A model generated the notes under the pieces. That model was not told the DNA's origin and did not search any database. It saw only the letters and a program-made list of their open reading frames with translations. A program made the translations under genes and the position numbers. This document shows positions 16,192 through 24,697 of a stretch of DNA of 64,000 bases, one piece after another (positions within the stretch are counted from its first letter, which is position 1; each line of letters starts with the position of its first letter). This stretch comes from JACVRW01 sp963739095. GTDB lineage: Bacteria; Actinomycetota; Thermoleophilia; Solirubrobacterales; Thermoleophilaceae. Location: positions 62,001-126,000 of the forward strand of contig CAVTZF010000029.1 of the NCBI GenBank assembly GCA_963739095.1. The letters run 5' to 3'.

Positions 16192-16892
16192 GCGGCTGCG
16201 GCTGAGCGGATGAAGCGCCGGCTCACGCCCTGCAGCTCGAGGTCGTGCTGCAGCGAGCGGTGGTGCCCGCCCGGCAGGACCAGCAGGCGCTTTGGCTCGC
16301 GCGCCCGCTCGTGCAGGTCCTCGCTCACCGTGTAGGGGATCTGCTCGTCGCCGCGGGCGTGCAGCAGCAGCAGCGCGGTCTGCGGTCCGAGCCGCGCGAC
16401 GGCGTCGTAGATGTCGCTCGACTCGAGCCAGGCCTCGCTCGCCGCGAAGTCGCACTCGAAGTGGCGGATCTCACCTGAGCGCAGGCCGCGCAGGAGGATG
16501 TCCTCGGGCGCCGGGCAGACCGCGACGACCGCGACGGGCGCCGGCTCGGCGCGCGCGGCCGCGTGGATCGCCTGGAAGCCGCCCATGCTCGAGCCGCGCA
16601 GCGCGACCTGGGGCGCGTGCTCACGTAACAGGGCTGCCATCGCGAGCACGTCGTCGATGGCGCCCGGCCCGAAGGCCCCTGCCGAGCGGCCGTGCCCGCG
16701 GGCGTCGTAGACGAGCGCCGCCATGCCCTCGTCGCGGCAGCCGCGCGCGAAGTCGAAGTGGCTCTCCTTCGCCGAGCCGGCGCCGTGGAGGATCACGACG
16801 CCGACCTGCGCGGCCCGTTCGGGCAGGAAGAGCGCGTATGACAGGCCGTCATGGGTTCCGAGCTCCGGCGGCGTGGGTGAAGCGCGCTTCAC
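16188..16892 (-). CDS. Alpha/beta hydrolase
   Basis: A 234-residue serine hydrolase starting at GTG 16892. The oxyanion segment VVILHGAGSAKES, the nucleophile elbow RGSSMGGFQ, the acid in LLLHARGDEQIPY and the catalytic His in LPGGHHRSLQHD are all present, so the triad is complete. No signal peptide or lid domain is seen. It fits the dienelactone-hydrolase/acyl-esterase type group; substrate unknown. The upstream 120 bases hold a nested inverted repeat shared with the divergent small secreted protein. Confidence 0.85.
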   Translation of the reverse strand: MKRASPTPPELGTHDGLSYALFLPERAAQVGVVILHGAGSAKESHFDFARGCRDEGMAALVYDARGHGRSAGAFGPGAIDDVLAMAALLREHAPQVALRGSSMGGFQAIHAAARAEPAPVAVVAVCPAPEDILLRGLRSGEIRHFECDFAASEAWLESSDIYDAVARLGPQTALLLLHARGDEQIPYTVSEDLHERAREPKRLLVLPGGHHRSLQHDLELQGVSRRFIRSAAAA

Positions 16893-16938
16893 GCCGCCGG
16901 AGTCTCGCAGTGCTTCGGCGCGCGGCCCCGGACAAGTG

Positions 16939-16977
16939 TCGTGCGCTTGACACTTCGAGTGTCGCGCCTGCGCACGA
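16939..16977. promoter_or_regulatory. Nested inverted repeat in a divergent promoter region
   Basis: TCGTGCGC (16939-16946) pairs with GCGCACGA (16970-16977) and encloses GACACT-tcg-AGTGTC (16949-16963), a perfect inner stem; AAGTGTC (16934-16940) is a third arm complementary to GACACTT. It could be a regulator-binding cluster or a cruciform/leader hairpin for the gene at 17010. Nothing in the sequence identifies a cognate regulator, though a Crp/Fnr gene lies 0.5 kb away. Confidence 0.4.
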
Positions 16978-17009
16978 CGGAGCCCCGCTGATGCGAGACC
17001 GTGGATGCC

Positions 17010-17393
17010 ATGAACCTCAACCGCATCCCCCTCGCCGCCCTCGCCGCTGTCGCCGCCGCCGCGCTCGTCGCGCCCGCCGGCGCGTCGGCCTCCACCCTCG
17101 CCGGTTCGCCGGCAATCCCGGCGGACACCTTCAAGGATGAGGCCGCCATCGCGGCGGCGGTCGGCGGATCGCACTCGACCCAGACGGTCGCGTTCAAGGA
17201 TGAGGCCGCGATCGCGGCGGCCATCGGCGGATCGCACTCGACCTACACCGTCTCGCTCAACGACCCGGCCGCCCTCGCCGCGACCATTCGCGGCATGGCG
17301 CTCAACTACCAGCTCGACGCGCTCAACAGGCAGAGCGAGACGCACACTCAGTTCGCCGCGCGCATGAACCAGACCACCGCGCAGCTCGCTTAG
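17010..17393 (+). CDS. Small secreted protein with two 21-residue repeats
   Basis: A 127-residue exported protein of unknown function. ATG 17010 (GTG 17001 is an alternative) opens a clear signal peptide (MNLNRIPLAALAAVAAAALV...ASA). The mature part has a 63-base direct repeat (17130-17192 and 17193-17255) encoding FKDEAAIAAAVGGSHSTQTV twice with small changes, a third degenerate unit (SLNDPAALAATIRG) and a polar C-terminus. A Rho-independent terminator follows. It may be a small cell-surface or matrix component. Confidence 0.7.
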   Translation: MNLNRIPLAALAAVAAAALVAPAGASASTLAGSPAIPADTFKDEAAIAAAVGGSHSTQTVAFKDEAAIAAAIGGSHSTYTVSLNDPAALAATIRGMALNYQLDALNRQSETHTQFAARMNQTTAQLA

Positions 17394-17430
17394 CGAATTC
17401 CGCCCCGACACAGACGCTCGGAGGTCGCAC

Positions 17431-17454
17431 GCCCCGGCTGCCGCCGGGGCGTTT
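17431..17454 (+). terminator. Rho-independent terminator after the 17010 gene
   Basis: GCCCCGGC-tgcc-GCCGGGGC is a perfect 8-base-pair stem with a four-base loop, followed by GTTT. It lies 38 bases after the stop of the small secreted protein gene and before the Crp/Fnr gene. The T-run is short, as is usual in high-GC actinobacteria. Confidence 0.6.
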
Positions 17455-17497
17455 GCGTGCGTTGGCCCGGCCTCGCCGCGTCCGTTAACGTCGGTCT

Positions 17498-18133
17498 ATG
17501 CAGTGGGCGATCCTCGCCGGGCTTCCCGAAGAGGACGCGCGGCGAGTACTGCAGGTCGCGCGGCGCCGGACGTTTGCGCGCCGCGAGGTCGTCTTCCACC
17601 GCGGCGATCCCGCGGACACGCTCCATCTGGTCCACGACGGGCACTTCGCGGTGAGCATCGCGACGCGGCTTGGAGACACGGTGATGCTTGCGATGATGGG
17701 CCCGGGCGAGACCTTCGGCGAGATTGCGCTGCTCGACGACACGGCGCACCGCAGCGCGACCGTGCTCGCGCTCGAAGGCGGCGAGACCCACTCCATCCAC
17801 AAGCTGGACTTCGACGCGCTGCGCGCGAGCCACCCGGACGTCGCCGTCGTGCTGGCGCGGGCGCTTTCGCTGCGCGTCCGGCGCCTCTCCGAGCTGCTCG
17901 TCGAGGCCCATCACGAGCCCGCCGACAGGCGCGTCCTGCGCCGGCTGTTGGAGTTCGGGGAGGAGGGCGGTGTCGTGCCGTTGACACAGGAGGAGCTCTC
18001 CCATCTCGCCGGTACGTCGCGCGCGACGGTCAACCGGATCGTCCGCGACGCCCAGTCACGCGGCGAGCTGGCGCTGCACCGTGGCCGCATCGAGGTGCTC
18101 GACTTCGCCGCGCTGTCCGCGCGCGCGAACTGA
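17498..18133 (+). CDS. Crp/Fnr family transcriptional regulator
   Basis: A 211-residue regulator with an N-terminal cyclic-nucleotide-binding beta roll (about residues 10-115, including GPGETFGEIALLDDTAHRSA, the phosphate-binding-cassette region), a dimerisation helix and a C-terminal Crp-type winged helix (LTQEELSHLAGTSRATVNRI, the recognition helix). The cassette has GETFGEIALLD and RSA, close to cAMP-binding Crp proteins, but ligand binding is not proven. It stands alone between a terminator and lysA; 24 bases separate it from lysA, so partial co-transcription is possible. Confidence 0.9.
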   Translation: MQWAILAGLPEEDARRVLQVARRRTFARREVVFHRGDPADTLHLVHDGHFAVSIATRLGDTVMLAMMGPGETFGEIALLDDTAHRSATVLALEGGETHSIHKLDFDALRASHPDVAVVLARALSLRVRRLSELLVEAHHEPADRRVLRRLLEFGEEGGVVPLTQEELSHLAGTSRATVNRIVRDAQSRGELALHRGRIEVLDFAALSARAN

Positions 18134-18157
18134 GGTCCTTCATAATCGCCGCCGACC

Positions 18158-19390
18158 ATGGCAGCGGTTGGGGTCTCGCACGTATATCCAGCGGGTTCGC
18201 GCCTGAACGAGCACGGGCGGCTCGAGGTCGGCGGCTGCGACGTGCTCGAGCTGGCGCGTGACTTCGGCACGCCCGCCTACGTCTACGCGGAGGACGACAT
18301 GCGCGCTCGTGCGCGCGCCTACGTGCAGGCGTTCCGGGCCAGGACCGACCGCTTCGAGGTCATCTACGCCAGCAAGGCGTTCCCGTGCACAGCGGTTTAC
18401 CGGCTGTTCGCGGACGAGGGCCTGTCGGTCGACGTGGCGAGCGGCGGCGAGCTCCACCTCGCCCTCGCCGGCGGCGTCGACCCCGCGCGCATCTACATGC
18501 ACGGCAACAACAAGTCCCCGGCCGAGCTGGACTACGCGATCGAGTCCGGGGTCGGCTGCATCGTCGTCGACTCCTTCGACGAGATCGAGCGGCTGCGCGG
18601 CCGCCGCGTCCGGGCGATGGTGCGCGTGACCCCCGGGATCCGGCCGAACACGCACTCCTACATCCAGACGGGCCAGGAGGACTCGAAGTTCGGCTTCGGC
18701 TCGGCCGATGTGCCGCGCGCGGTCGAGGCCTGCCGCGAGGCCGGCCTGGAGCTGCTGGGGCTGCACGCCCACATCGGCTCGCAGGTGTTCGACCTCGAGG
18801 CGTTCGAGCGGCTGACCGAGGTGCTCGCGAGCCTCGGCGACTGGCCGCTGCTGAACCTGGGCGGCGGGCTCGGCATCGCGTACACGTACGACGACCAGCC
18901 GCCCGCGATCGAGGACTACGTAGATGCGCTCATGCGGCGCGCGCCCGAGGGGATCACGGTGCTCTGCGAGCCGGGCCGCTCGCTCGTCGGCAACGCGGGC
19001 GTGACGCTCTACACGGTCGGGACGGTCAAGCGCATCCCGGATGTGCGGACCTACGTCTCGGTCGACGGCGGCATGTCCGACAACCTGCGCCCGATGCTGT
19101 ACGGCGCGCGCTACGAGGCCGAGATCGCCGACCGCTTCGGCGGCGACGAGCTCTGCACGATCGCGGGCATGCACTGTGAGTCCGGCGACATCCTCGTCCG
19201 CGACGTCCCGCTCGACGACCCGCGGCCCGGTGACGTGCTCGTCATCCCCGCCACCGGCGCCTACGGCCACGCGATGGCGAACAACTACAACGCGGTGCGG
19301 CGCCCGCCCGTCGTCTTCTGCAAGGACGGCGACGCCCGGCTCGTGGTCCGGCGCGAGAACTACGACGACCTGACGGCCCGGGATGTCTGA
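18158..19390 (+). CDS. lysA: Diaminopimelate decarboxylase
   Basis: A 410-residue PLP enzyme that converts meso-diaminopimelate to L-lysine, the last step of lysine synthesis. Lys73 in VIYASKAF is the PLP Schiff-base residue; HIGSQ, the glycine loop LGGGLG, EPGRSLVG and the substrate-binding CESGD (MHCESGDIL) are all present in order. It is the first gene of a run with hom, thrC, thrB and a nudix gene, overlapping hom by eight bases, which joins lysine and threonine synthesis. Length is typical. Confidence 0.95.
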   Translation: MAAVGVSHVYPAGSRLNEHGRLEVGGCDVLELARDFGTPAYVYAEDDMRARARAYVQAFRARTDRFEVIYASKAFPCTAVYRLFADEGLSVDVASGGELHLALAGGVDPARIYMHGNNKSPAELDYAIESGVGCIVVDSFDEIERLRGRRVRAMVRVTPGIRPNTHSYIQTGQEDSKFGFGSADVPRAVEACREAGLELLGLHAHIGSQVFDLEAFERLTEVLASLGDWPLLNLGGGLGIAYTYDDQPPAIEDYVDALMRRAPEGITVLCEPGRSLVGNAGVTLYTVGTVKRIPDVRTYVSVDGGMSDNLRPMLYGARYEAEIADRFGGDELCTIAGMHCESGDILVRDVPLDDPRPGDVLVIPATGAYGHAMANNYNAVRRPPVVFCKDGDARLVVRRENYDDLTARDV

Positions 19391-20612
19391 GGCAGATTCG
19401 ACATTCAGGGTGGGGCTGCTCGGTCGCGGGACCGTCGGCGGCGCCTTCGCCGAGCTGCTCGAGGCGCGCGCCGACTCGATCGAGCGCGAGACGGGGCTGC
19501 GGCCGGAGCTGTCGGGCGTGCTCACGCGCAGCCAGGGCGACTTCGGAGACATCCTCGAGCGCAGCGATCTGATCGTCGAGCTGATGGGCGGCATCGACCC
19601 GACCCGCGAGTACGTGCTGCGCGCGCTCAGCTCGGGGCGTCACGTGGTGACCGCCAACAAGCAGCTGCTCTCCCAGCACGGCGAGGAGATCTTCGACGCC
19701 GCGCGCTCGGGCAAGGTGCAGCTGCGCTTCGAGGGCGCCGTCGCAGGGGTCGTACCGGCGATCCGGGTGATGGGCGAGACGCTGGCCGCGGCGCACATCG
19801 AGCGCGTGCACGGGATCGTCAACGGCACGACCAACTACATCCTCACCGAGATGGCGCGCACGGGCGCCTCCTACGCGGAGGCGCTCGCCGACGCGCAGCG
19901 GCTCGGCTACGCCGAGGCCGACCCCACCGAGGACGTGACCGGGAAGGACGCCGCCGCGAAGATGGCGATCCTGGCGCGGCTCGCCTTCAACGCGGCGGTG
20001 CGGCTCGAGCAGGTGAGCTACGAGGGCATCGAGCGCCTGACCGCCGACGACATCGAGTACGCGAAGGAGCTCGGCCTGTCGCTCAAGCTGATCGGCTCGG
20101 CCGAGCGGATCGACGGCGGCATCGCCGTCCACGTGTACCCGGCCTTCCTGTACGCCGACCACCCGCTGGCGTCCGTGAACGGGGCGTTCAACGCGGTCAC
20201 GATCGAGTCGCCCGCGATCACCGAGATCACGCTCTCGGGGCCGGGCGCAGGCGGCATCCAGACCGCGAGCGCCGTGCTCGGCGACATGATCTCGGCGATG
20301 ATCCCGCCGCCCTCGCTCCCGGCGCCGGCGCAGGACGTCCCGGTGGTGACGGATACCGAGTTCTCCTTCTACCTCCACCTCGAGGTCGCCGACCGCCCCG
20401 GCGTGCTCGCCCAGGTCGCCGAGCTGCTCGGCCTGCAGGGCGTCTCGATCAAGTCGGTGGTGCAGAAGGGCCTCGGCGACGAGGCGCGGCTCGTGATGGT
20501 CATGCACCCCGTGCTCGAGTCGAAGTTCCGGGCCGCCGTCGACCTCATCTCCCGGCTCGACTTCGTGCGCGAGCCGCCGCGTGTGATCAGGGTCATCGAG
20601 GAGACGTTCTAG
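19383..20612 (+). CDS. hom: Homoserine dehydrogenase
   Basis: A 409-residue enzyme that reduces aspartate semialdehyde to homoserine using NAD(P)H. The N-terminal dinucleotide fold begins VGLLGRGTVGGAF; the catalytic domain has VVTANKQLLSQHG, GIVNGTTNYILTEM and AEADPTEDVTGKDAAAK. A C-terminal ACT domain (about residues 325-400, FSFYLHLEVADRPGVLAQVA) suggests feedback control by threonine. It overlaps lysA at its start and is immediately followed by thrC. Confidence 0.95.
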   Translation: MSEADSTFRVGLLGRGTVGGAFAELLEARADSIERETGLRPELSGVLTRSQGDFGDILERSDLIVELMGGIDPTREYVLRALSSGRHVVTANKQLLSQHGEEIFDAARSGKVQLRFEGAVAGVVPAIRVMGETLAAAHIERVHGIVNGTTNYILTEMARTGASYAEALADAQRLGYAEADPTEDVTGKDAAAKMAILARLAFNAAVRLEQVSYEGIERLTADDIEYAKELGLSLKLIGSAERIDGGIAVHVYPAFLYADHPLASVNGAFNAVTIESPAITEITLSGPGAGGIQTASAVLGDMISAMIPPPSLPAPAQDVPVVTDTEFSFYLHLEVADRPGVLAQVAELLGLQGVSIKSVVQKGLGDEARLVMVMHPVLESKFRAAVDLISRLDFVREPPRVIRVIEETF

Positions 20613-21605
20613 GTGTCGCTCTGGCGCTACCGGGAGCGGCTCCCGGTGGAGCCCCTGGTGACGATGGGCGAGGGGGACACGCCGCTGGTCCGGGCCGGCC
20701 ACCTGTCCGAGCTCACCGGCGCCGACGTCTGGCTGAAGCTCGAGGGCGCGAACCCGACCGGCTCGTTCAAGGACCGCGGCATGACGGTTGCGGTGTCGGC
20801 GGCGCTGGCCGAGGGCGCCGAGGCGGTGGTGTGCGCCTCGACCGGCAACACCGCGGCGAGCGCGGCCGCCTACGCCGCGCGCGCCGGGCTGCGCGGCGCC
20901 GTGATCGTGCCCGAGGGCAAGATCGCGACCGGCAAGCTCGCCCAAGCGCTCATGCACGGCGCGCGCGTGATCGCCCTGCGCGGCAACTTCGACGAGGCGC
21001 TGGCGCTCGTCCGCGAGCTCGCGCGCCGTCATGCGATCGCGCTCGTCAACTCGGTCAACGACCTGCGCATCGAGGGCCAGAAGACCGGCGCCTTCGAGGT
21101 CTGCGACGAGCTCGGCGAGCCGCCCGAGGTGCTCTGCATCCCGGTCGGCAATGCCGGCAACGTCACGGCCTGGTGGAAGGGCTTCCAGGAGTACGAGGTC
21201 GCGCCGCGCCTGCACGGCTACCAGGCGGAGGGCGCCGCGCCGCTCGTCCGTGGAGCGCCCGTCGAGCACCCGGAGACGGTCGCTTCTGCGATCCGGATCG
21301 GCAACCCGGCGCGCTGGGAGAACGCGATGAACGCCTTCACCGCCTCGCGCGGCGAGGTGCGGGCGGTCTCCGACGCCGAGATCCTCGACGCCTACTCGCT
21401 GCTCGGGGCGCGCGAGGGCGTCTTCTGCGAGCCGGCCTCGGCGGCGTCCGTGGCAGGGCTGCTCAAGTACGGCGCCGAGGGCCTGGTCGTCTGCGTCCTC
21501 ACGGGCCACGGGCTGAAGGACCCGCAGACCGCGATGAACCGCGCCGCAAGCGTCGTGCCCTGCGAGCCCGACATCGAGAGCGTGGAGCAGGCGGTGCTGG
21601 GGTGA
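20613..21605 (+). CDS. thrC: Threonine synthase
   Basis: A 330-residue PLP enzyme converting O-phosphohomoserine to threonine. It starts with GTG directly after the hom stop. The PLP lysine is Lys53 in NPTGSFKDRGM; the phosphate/PLP loop CASTGNTAASAAAYAARAGL and the glycine-rich VGNAGNVTAWW (cofactor phosphate) follow. The size fits the short, non-SAM-regulated bacterial type. It overlaps thrB by four bases. Confidence 0.95.
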   Translation: MSLWRYRERLPVEPLVTMGEGDTPLVRAGHLSELTGADVWLKLEGANPTGSFKDRGMTVAVSAALAEGAEAVVCASTGNTAASAAAYAARAGLRGAVIVPEGKIATGKLAQALMHGARVIALRGNFDEALALVRELARRHAIALVNSVNDLRIEGQKTGAFEVCDELGEPPEVLCIPVGNAGNVTAWWKGFQEYEVAPRLHGYQAEGAAPLVRGAPVEHPETVASAIRIGNPARWENAMNAFTASRGEVRAVSDAEILDAYSLLGAREGVFCEPASAASVAGLLKYGAEGLVVCVLTGHGLKDPQTAMNRAASVVPCEPDIESVEQAVLG

Positions 21606-22453
21606 ACCGGCGGCGCGTGGTGCGCGTCCCGGCGTCCTCGGCGAACCTGGGCCCCGGCTACGACGTGCTCGCCGCCGCGCTCTCGCCCGTGCTCGAGCTG
21701 GAGGTGGAGGAGGGCGCCGAGTTCTCGGTGACCTGCGACGTGCCCGGGGTCGCGCTCGACCGGACGAACCTGTGCGTGCGCGCCTTCGAGCGGCTCCACC
21801 CCGCCGACGGGCTTGCGTTCACGATCCGCTCCGAGATCCCGCCCGCGGCCGGGCTCGGGTCGAGCGCGGCGGCGATCGTGGCCGGTCTGGCCGCGGCAGA
21901 CCATCTATACGAGCTCGACGCGCCGCTGTTCGAGCACGCGCTCGCGATCGAGGGTCATCCCGACAACGTGGCCGCGGCGTTGCTGGGCGGCTTCGTGGTC
22001 TGTGCGGGCACCGATCCCGTGCGGCTCGAGCCGCCGCCGGAGCTCGAGGCCGTGCTGGTCGTGCCGGACGACGAGGTCGTGACGGCGGAGGCGCGCGCGG
22101 CGATGCCCGCCGAGGTGCCGCTGGCGGACGCCGTCGACAACGTCGGGCACGCCGCGCTGCTCGTGCTCGGGCTCGCACAGGGCGACCTCTCGCTGATCGC
22201 GCGCGGCCTGGCCGACTCGCTCCATCAGCCGCGCCGGCGCCATCTCTACCCGCGCTCGATGGAGCTCGTCGAGGGCGCGGCCGACACGGGCGCGCTGGGG
22301 GCGACGATCTCCGGAGCCGGACCGACCGTCCTTTTCTGGTGCCACTGGGAGCAGACCGGCGCCGTGGTGGAGCGCCTCCGCGGTGAGGCGGGCGGTGCGC
22401 GCATCGAGCGGGTTGGGTTCGCGGCCGGCGGAGCGGACGTGAGCGAGCTGTGA
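21602..22453 (+). CDS. thrB: Homoserine kinase
   Basis: A 283-residue GHMP-family kinase that phosphorylates homoserine for threonine synthase. GTG 21602 overlaps the thrC stop. The N-terminal RVPASSANLGPGYDVLAAAL is diagnostic, the ATP loop is PPAAGLGSSAAAIVAG, EGHPDNVAAALLGG follows, and the C-terminal motif GATISGAGPTVLFW is present. The order thrC-thrB matches many actinobacteria. Confidence 0.95.
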   Translation: MNRRRVVRVPASSANLGPGYDVLAAALSPVLELEVEEGAEFSVTCDVPGVALDRTNLCVRAFERLHPADGLAFTIRSEIPPAAGLGSSAAAIVAGLAAADHLYELDAPLFEHALAIEGHPDNVAAALLGGFVVCAGTDPVRLEPPPELEAVLVVPDDEVVTAEARAAMPAEVPLADAVDNVGHAALLVLGLAQGDLSLIARGLADSLHQPRRRHLYPRSMELVEGAADTGALGATISGAGPTVLFWCHWEQTGAVVERLRGEAGGARIERVGFAAGGADVSEL

Positions 22454-22830
22454 GCGCCAAGGTCGAGGCAGCGGGAGGGGTCGTGCTCGACACCGAGGGC
22501 CGCATCGCCGTGGTGCACCGGCCGCGCTACGACGACTGGTCGCTCCCCAAGGGCAAGCTCGAGGCCGGCGAGTCGTTCGAGGACGCCGCGCTGCGCGAGG
22601 TCGAGGAGGAGACCGGGCTGCGCTGCTCGCTCGGCGACGAGCTCGATCCCGTCCACTACCGCGACAACAAGGGCCGCCCCAAGATCGTCCGCTACTGGCT
22701 GATGACCGTGGAGGACGATCCCGGCTTCATGCCCAACGACGAGGTCAACGAGCTGCGCTGGCTGGCGCCCGGGGAGGCGGCTGCGCTGCTCACCTACCCG
22801 CACGACGCCGAACTGGTGCGCGGGATCTGA
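22450..22830 (+). CDS. NUDIX hydrolase
   Basis: A 126-residue NUDIX pyrophosphatase with the complete box GKLEAGESFEDAALREVEEE followed by TGL (GX5EX7REUXEEXGU), which binds the catalytic metal. The start AAGGVVLDTEGRIAVVHRPR and WSLPKGKLE are typical of MutT/Ap4A-hydrolase-like members that clean up oxidised or dinucleoside polyphosphates. GTG 22450 overlaps the thrB stop, so it is translated with the amino-acid operon, though no metabolic link is evident. Confidence 0.9.
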   Translation: MSAKVEAAGGVVLDTEGRIAVVHRPRYDDWSLPKGKLEAGESFEDAALREVEEETGLRCSLGDELDPVHYRDNKGRPKIVRYWLMTVEDDPGFMPNDEVNELRWLAPGEAAALLTYPHDAELVRGI

Positions 22831-22873
22831 CGTTTCGGCTGCACCGGCCCGGGGGATCTCGCAGTCAGCGGCG

Positions 22874-24697
22874 ATGGGCTCCCGAGAGGCGACAGAGCTG
22901 GTCATCGCGCGGATGCGCGCTCGCCCTGGCATTGTCGGCGCCGCCGTCTTCGGGACCGCCCTGACCGTCCCCTTTGCCGCCTCCGCCGCCTGGGCGACCA
23001 ACACCTGTGCCTGCGGAGGCGGATCCGCCACAGCCGCGCCGTCGCCGCCCACACCCGACGTCCGCGGGATGTCGGCGGACGCCGCCGAGCACTGGCTCGA
23101 GCCGCCGGAGGCCGCGGAGCCGCCGCCAGCGGCGGCGCCTGCCCCGCCGCCGCCTCCTCCGGCGCCTCCGACGGGGACCACCACGACCACGACGGCGCCA
23201 CCCCCGCCTCCACCCGAGTCGCCGCCGGACGTGCGTGGGATGTCGCCGGATGCGGCCGAGCATTGGCTTGAGTCGTCGTCCGAGCCGGAGCCGGCCGAAC
23301 CGCCTTCCGCGCCTGCGGAGCCGGCGCCGCCGACCGGCACGACGACCACGACGGAGCCGCCGCCACCACCACCTCCCGAGCCCGCACCGCCTCCGCCGCC
23401 GGACGTGCGCGGCATGTCGCCCGATGCGGCCGAGCGCTGGCTCGAGCCCGACCCCGACCCGCCCGAGCCGCAGATCCGCGAGGACCCGGAGCGCGAGCAG
23501 CGTTTCGACCCGGCGCCCGGCTGCATCCCGGTCCAGGGCCCCTACCTGAACGAGGCCGACCGGCCCTGCGCGTTCCCCGACGGGAGCCAGATCCCCGCCG
23601 GCTCGATCGGCACCCAGCCCGAGGAGGCGCGGCCGTGCGTGCCCGTCCAGGGCCCGTACCTGAACGAGGGAGACCGGCCCTGCGCGTTCCCGGACGGTCG
23701 CGAGATCCCGTCGGGGCTGGTTGTCGAGCCCCCGCCGCCCGAGCCTGCGGATTGCACGACGGTCGAGGGCTACGACGAGGACGAGGCCGGGCTCTGTGCC
23801 TACCCGGACGGGCGCACGGCGACGACCGGCGACCCAGAGCGCACGCCCGCCCCACCCGTGGAGAACTTCGAGGACCTCGCCGACGGCGGCCGCGGCGAGG
23901 AGCTGGTCGGCGAGCTGCTCGAGCCGACCGACGAGGAGTTCGGGCAACTCGTCGACGAGGGCACCATCGGCGAGGGCGCCACGAACCGCAGCTACTTCCC
24001 GATCGAGCCCGCGCCCGGGGACGGCGTGGTCGTGCTCGATTTCTTCATTCCGCAGGACCGTTCGGTGTTCCTGCGCGGTGACGATCGCGAGCTGCAGGAC
24101 CCGGTCCAGGCGGACCTCGAGCCGACCGACTCGCGCGTGACGGTCGTTCTCGACCGCGGGAGCGGCCGAGGCGTGCTGACCCAGAGCGAGACCTGCACGG
24201 TGGGCATCGAGGTGTGCCAGGCGCCGCGGCCGATCGAGCTCGGTTCGGAGGACGACCGCGAGCAGGCCTACCCGAACGACCCGAACGAGTTCGACGTGCA
24301 GACGGACGAGGAGACGATCTCGCTCAGCTACGACGCGCTCAACTCGATCACCCCTGAGGGCTACTCGGTGGACGGGACCGTCAGGCTCCGGCGCCGCCCC
24401 GACGGCCTCTACCAGGTCGTGCACGACACGCGCGACGACTATCCGGCCATCTCGATCTGGCAGTACCGCCCCGGCGACACACCGCGGCTGATCGACTACG
24501 ACCGCGGCGAGCACGTCCTCCGGGGAGCCGTGCCGGACTGCGATCTGCCCGACCTCCCCGATGGGCCCGACCTGCCGGACCTGCCGGAGATCGACCTGCC
24601 GGGATCGTGGTTCGACTGGGACATGCCGGACCTGCCCGACCTTCCCGACGGCCCGAACCTGCCGAACGTCCCGCCGATCTACGGCGTCTGCCGCTAG
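22874..24697 (+). CDS. Secreted Pro-rich protein with PASTA-like mini-repeats
   Basis: A 607-residue exported protein of unknown function. An N-terminal hydrophobic segment (GIVGAAVFGTALTVPFAASA) acts as signal or anchor. Then three copies of PDVRGMSxDAAExWLE start at residues 61, 118 and 176, with a period of 57-58, joined by proline-rich linkers with TGTTTTT. The unit resembles the start of a PASTA domain (PDVxGMSxxxA). Next come three cysteine units (CIPVQGPYLNEADRPCAFPD, a near copy, and a weaker one), a folded domain of about 230 residues, and a DLPDLPD-rich tail ending GVCR. It overlaps the convergent amidase by four bases. Confidence 0.75.
   Translation: MGSREATELVIARMRARPGIVGAAVFGTALTVPFAASAAWATNTCACGGGSATAAPSPPTPDVRGMSADAAEHWLEPPEAAEPPPAAAPAPPPPPPAPPTGTTTTTTAPPPPPPESPPDVRGMSPDAAEHWLESSSEPEPAEPPSAPAEPAPPTGTTTTTEPPPPPPPEPAPPPPPDVRGMSPDAAERWLEPDPDPPEPQIREDPEREQRFDPAPGCIPVQGPYLNEADRPCAFPDGSQIPAGSIGTQPEEARPCVPVQGPYLNEGDRPCAFPDGREIPSGLVVEPPPPEPADCTTVEGYDEDEAGLCAYPDGRTATTGDPERTPAPPVENFEDLADGGRGEELVGELLEPTDEEFGQLVDEGTIGEGATNRSYFPIEPAPGDGVVVLDFFIPQDRSVFLRGDDRELQDPVQADLEPTDSRVTVVLDRGSGRGVLTQSETCTVGIEVCQAPRPIELGSEDDREQAYPNDPNEFDVQTDEETISLSYDALNSITPEGYSVDGTVRLRRRPDGLYQVVHDTRDDYPAISIWQYRPGDTPRLIDYDRGEHVLRGAVPDCDLPDLPDGPDLPDLPEIDLPGSWFDWDMPDLPDLPDGPNLPNVPPIYGVCR

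Noticed and set aside
19242..21509. Very long open frame on the minus strand opposite hom and thrC (755 codons)
   Set aside because: It is the complement of well-conserved threonine genes in a high-GC region where antisense frames are often open; the translation is rich in Arg, His and Asp and shows no domain motif.
23150..23410. Repeated CCGCC/ACGACC stretches as a possible CRISPR or satellite
   Set aside because: They are codons of the Pro/Thr linkers in the 22874 protein, with no regular spacers.
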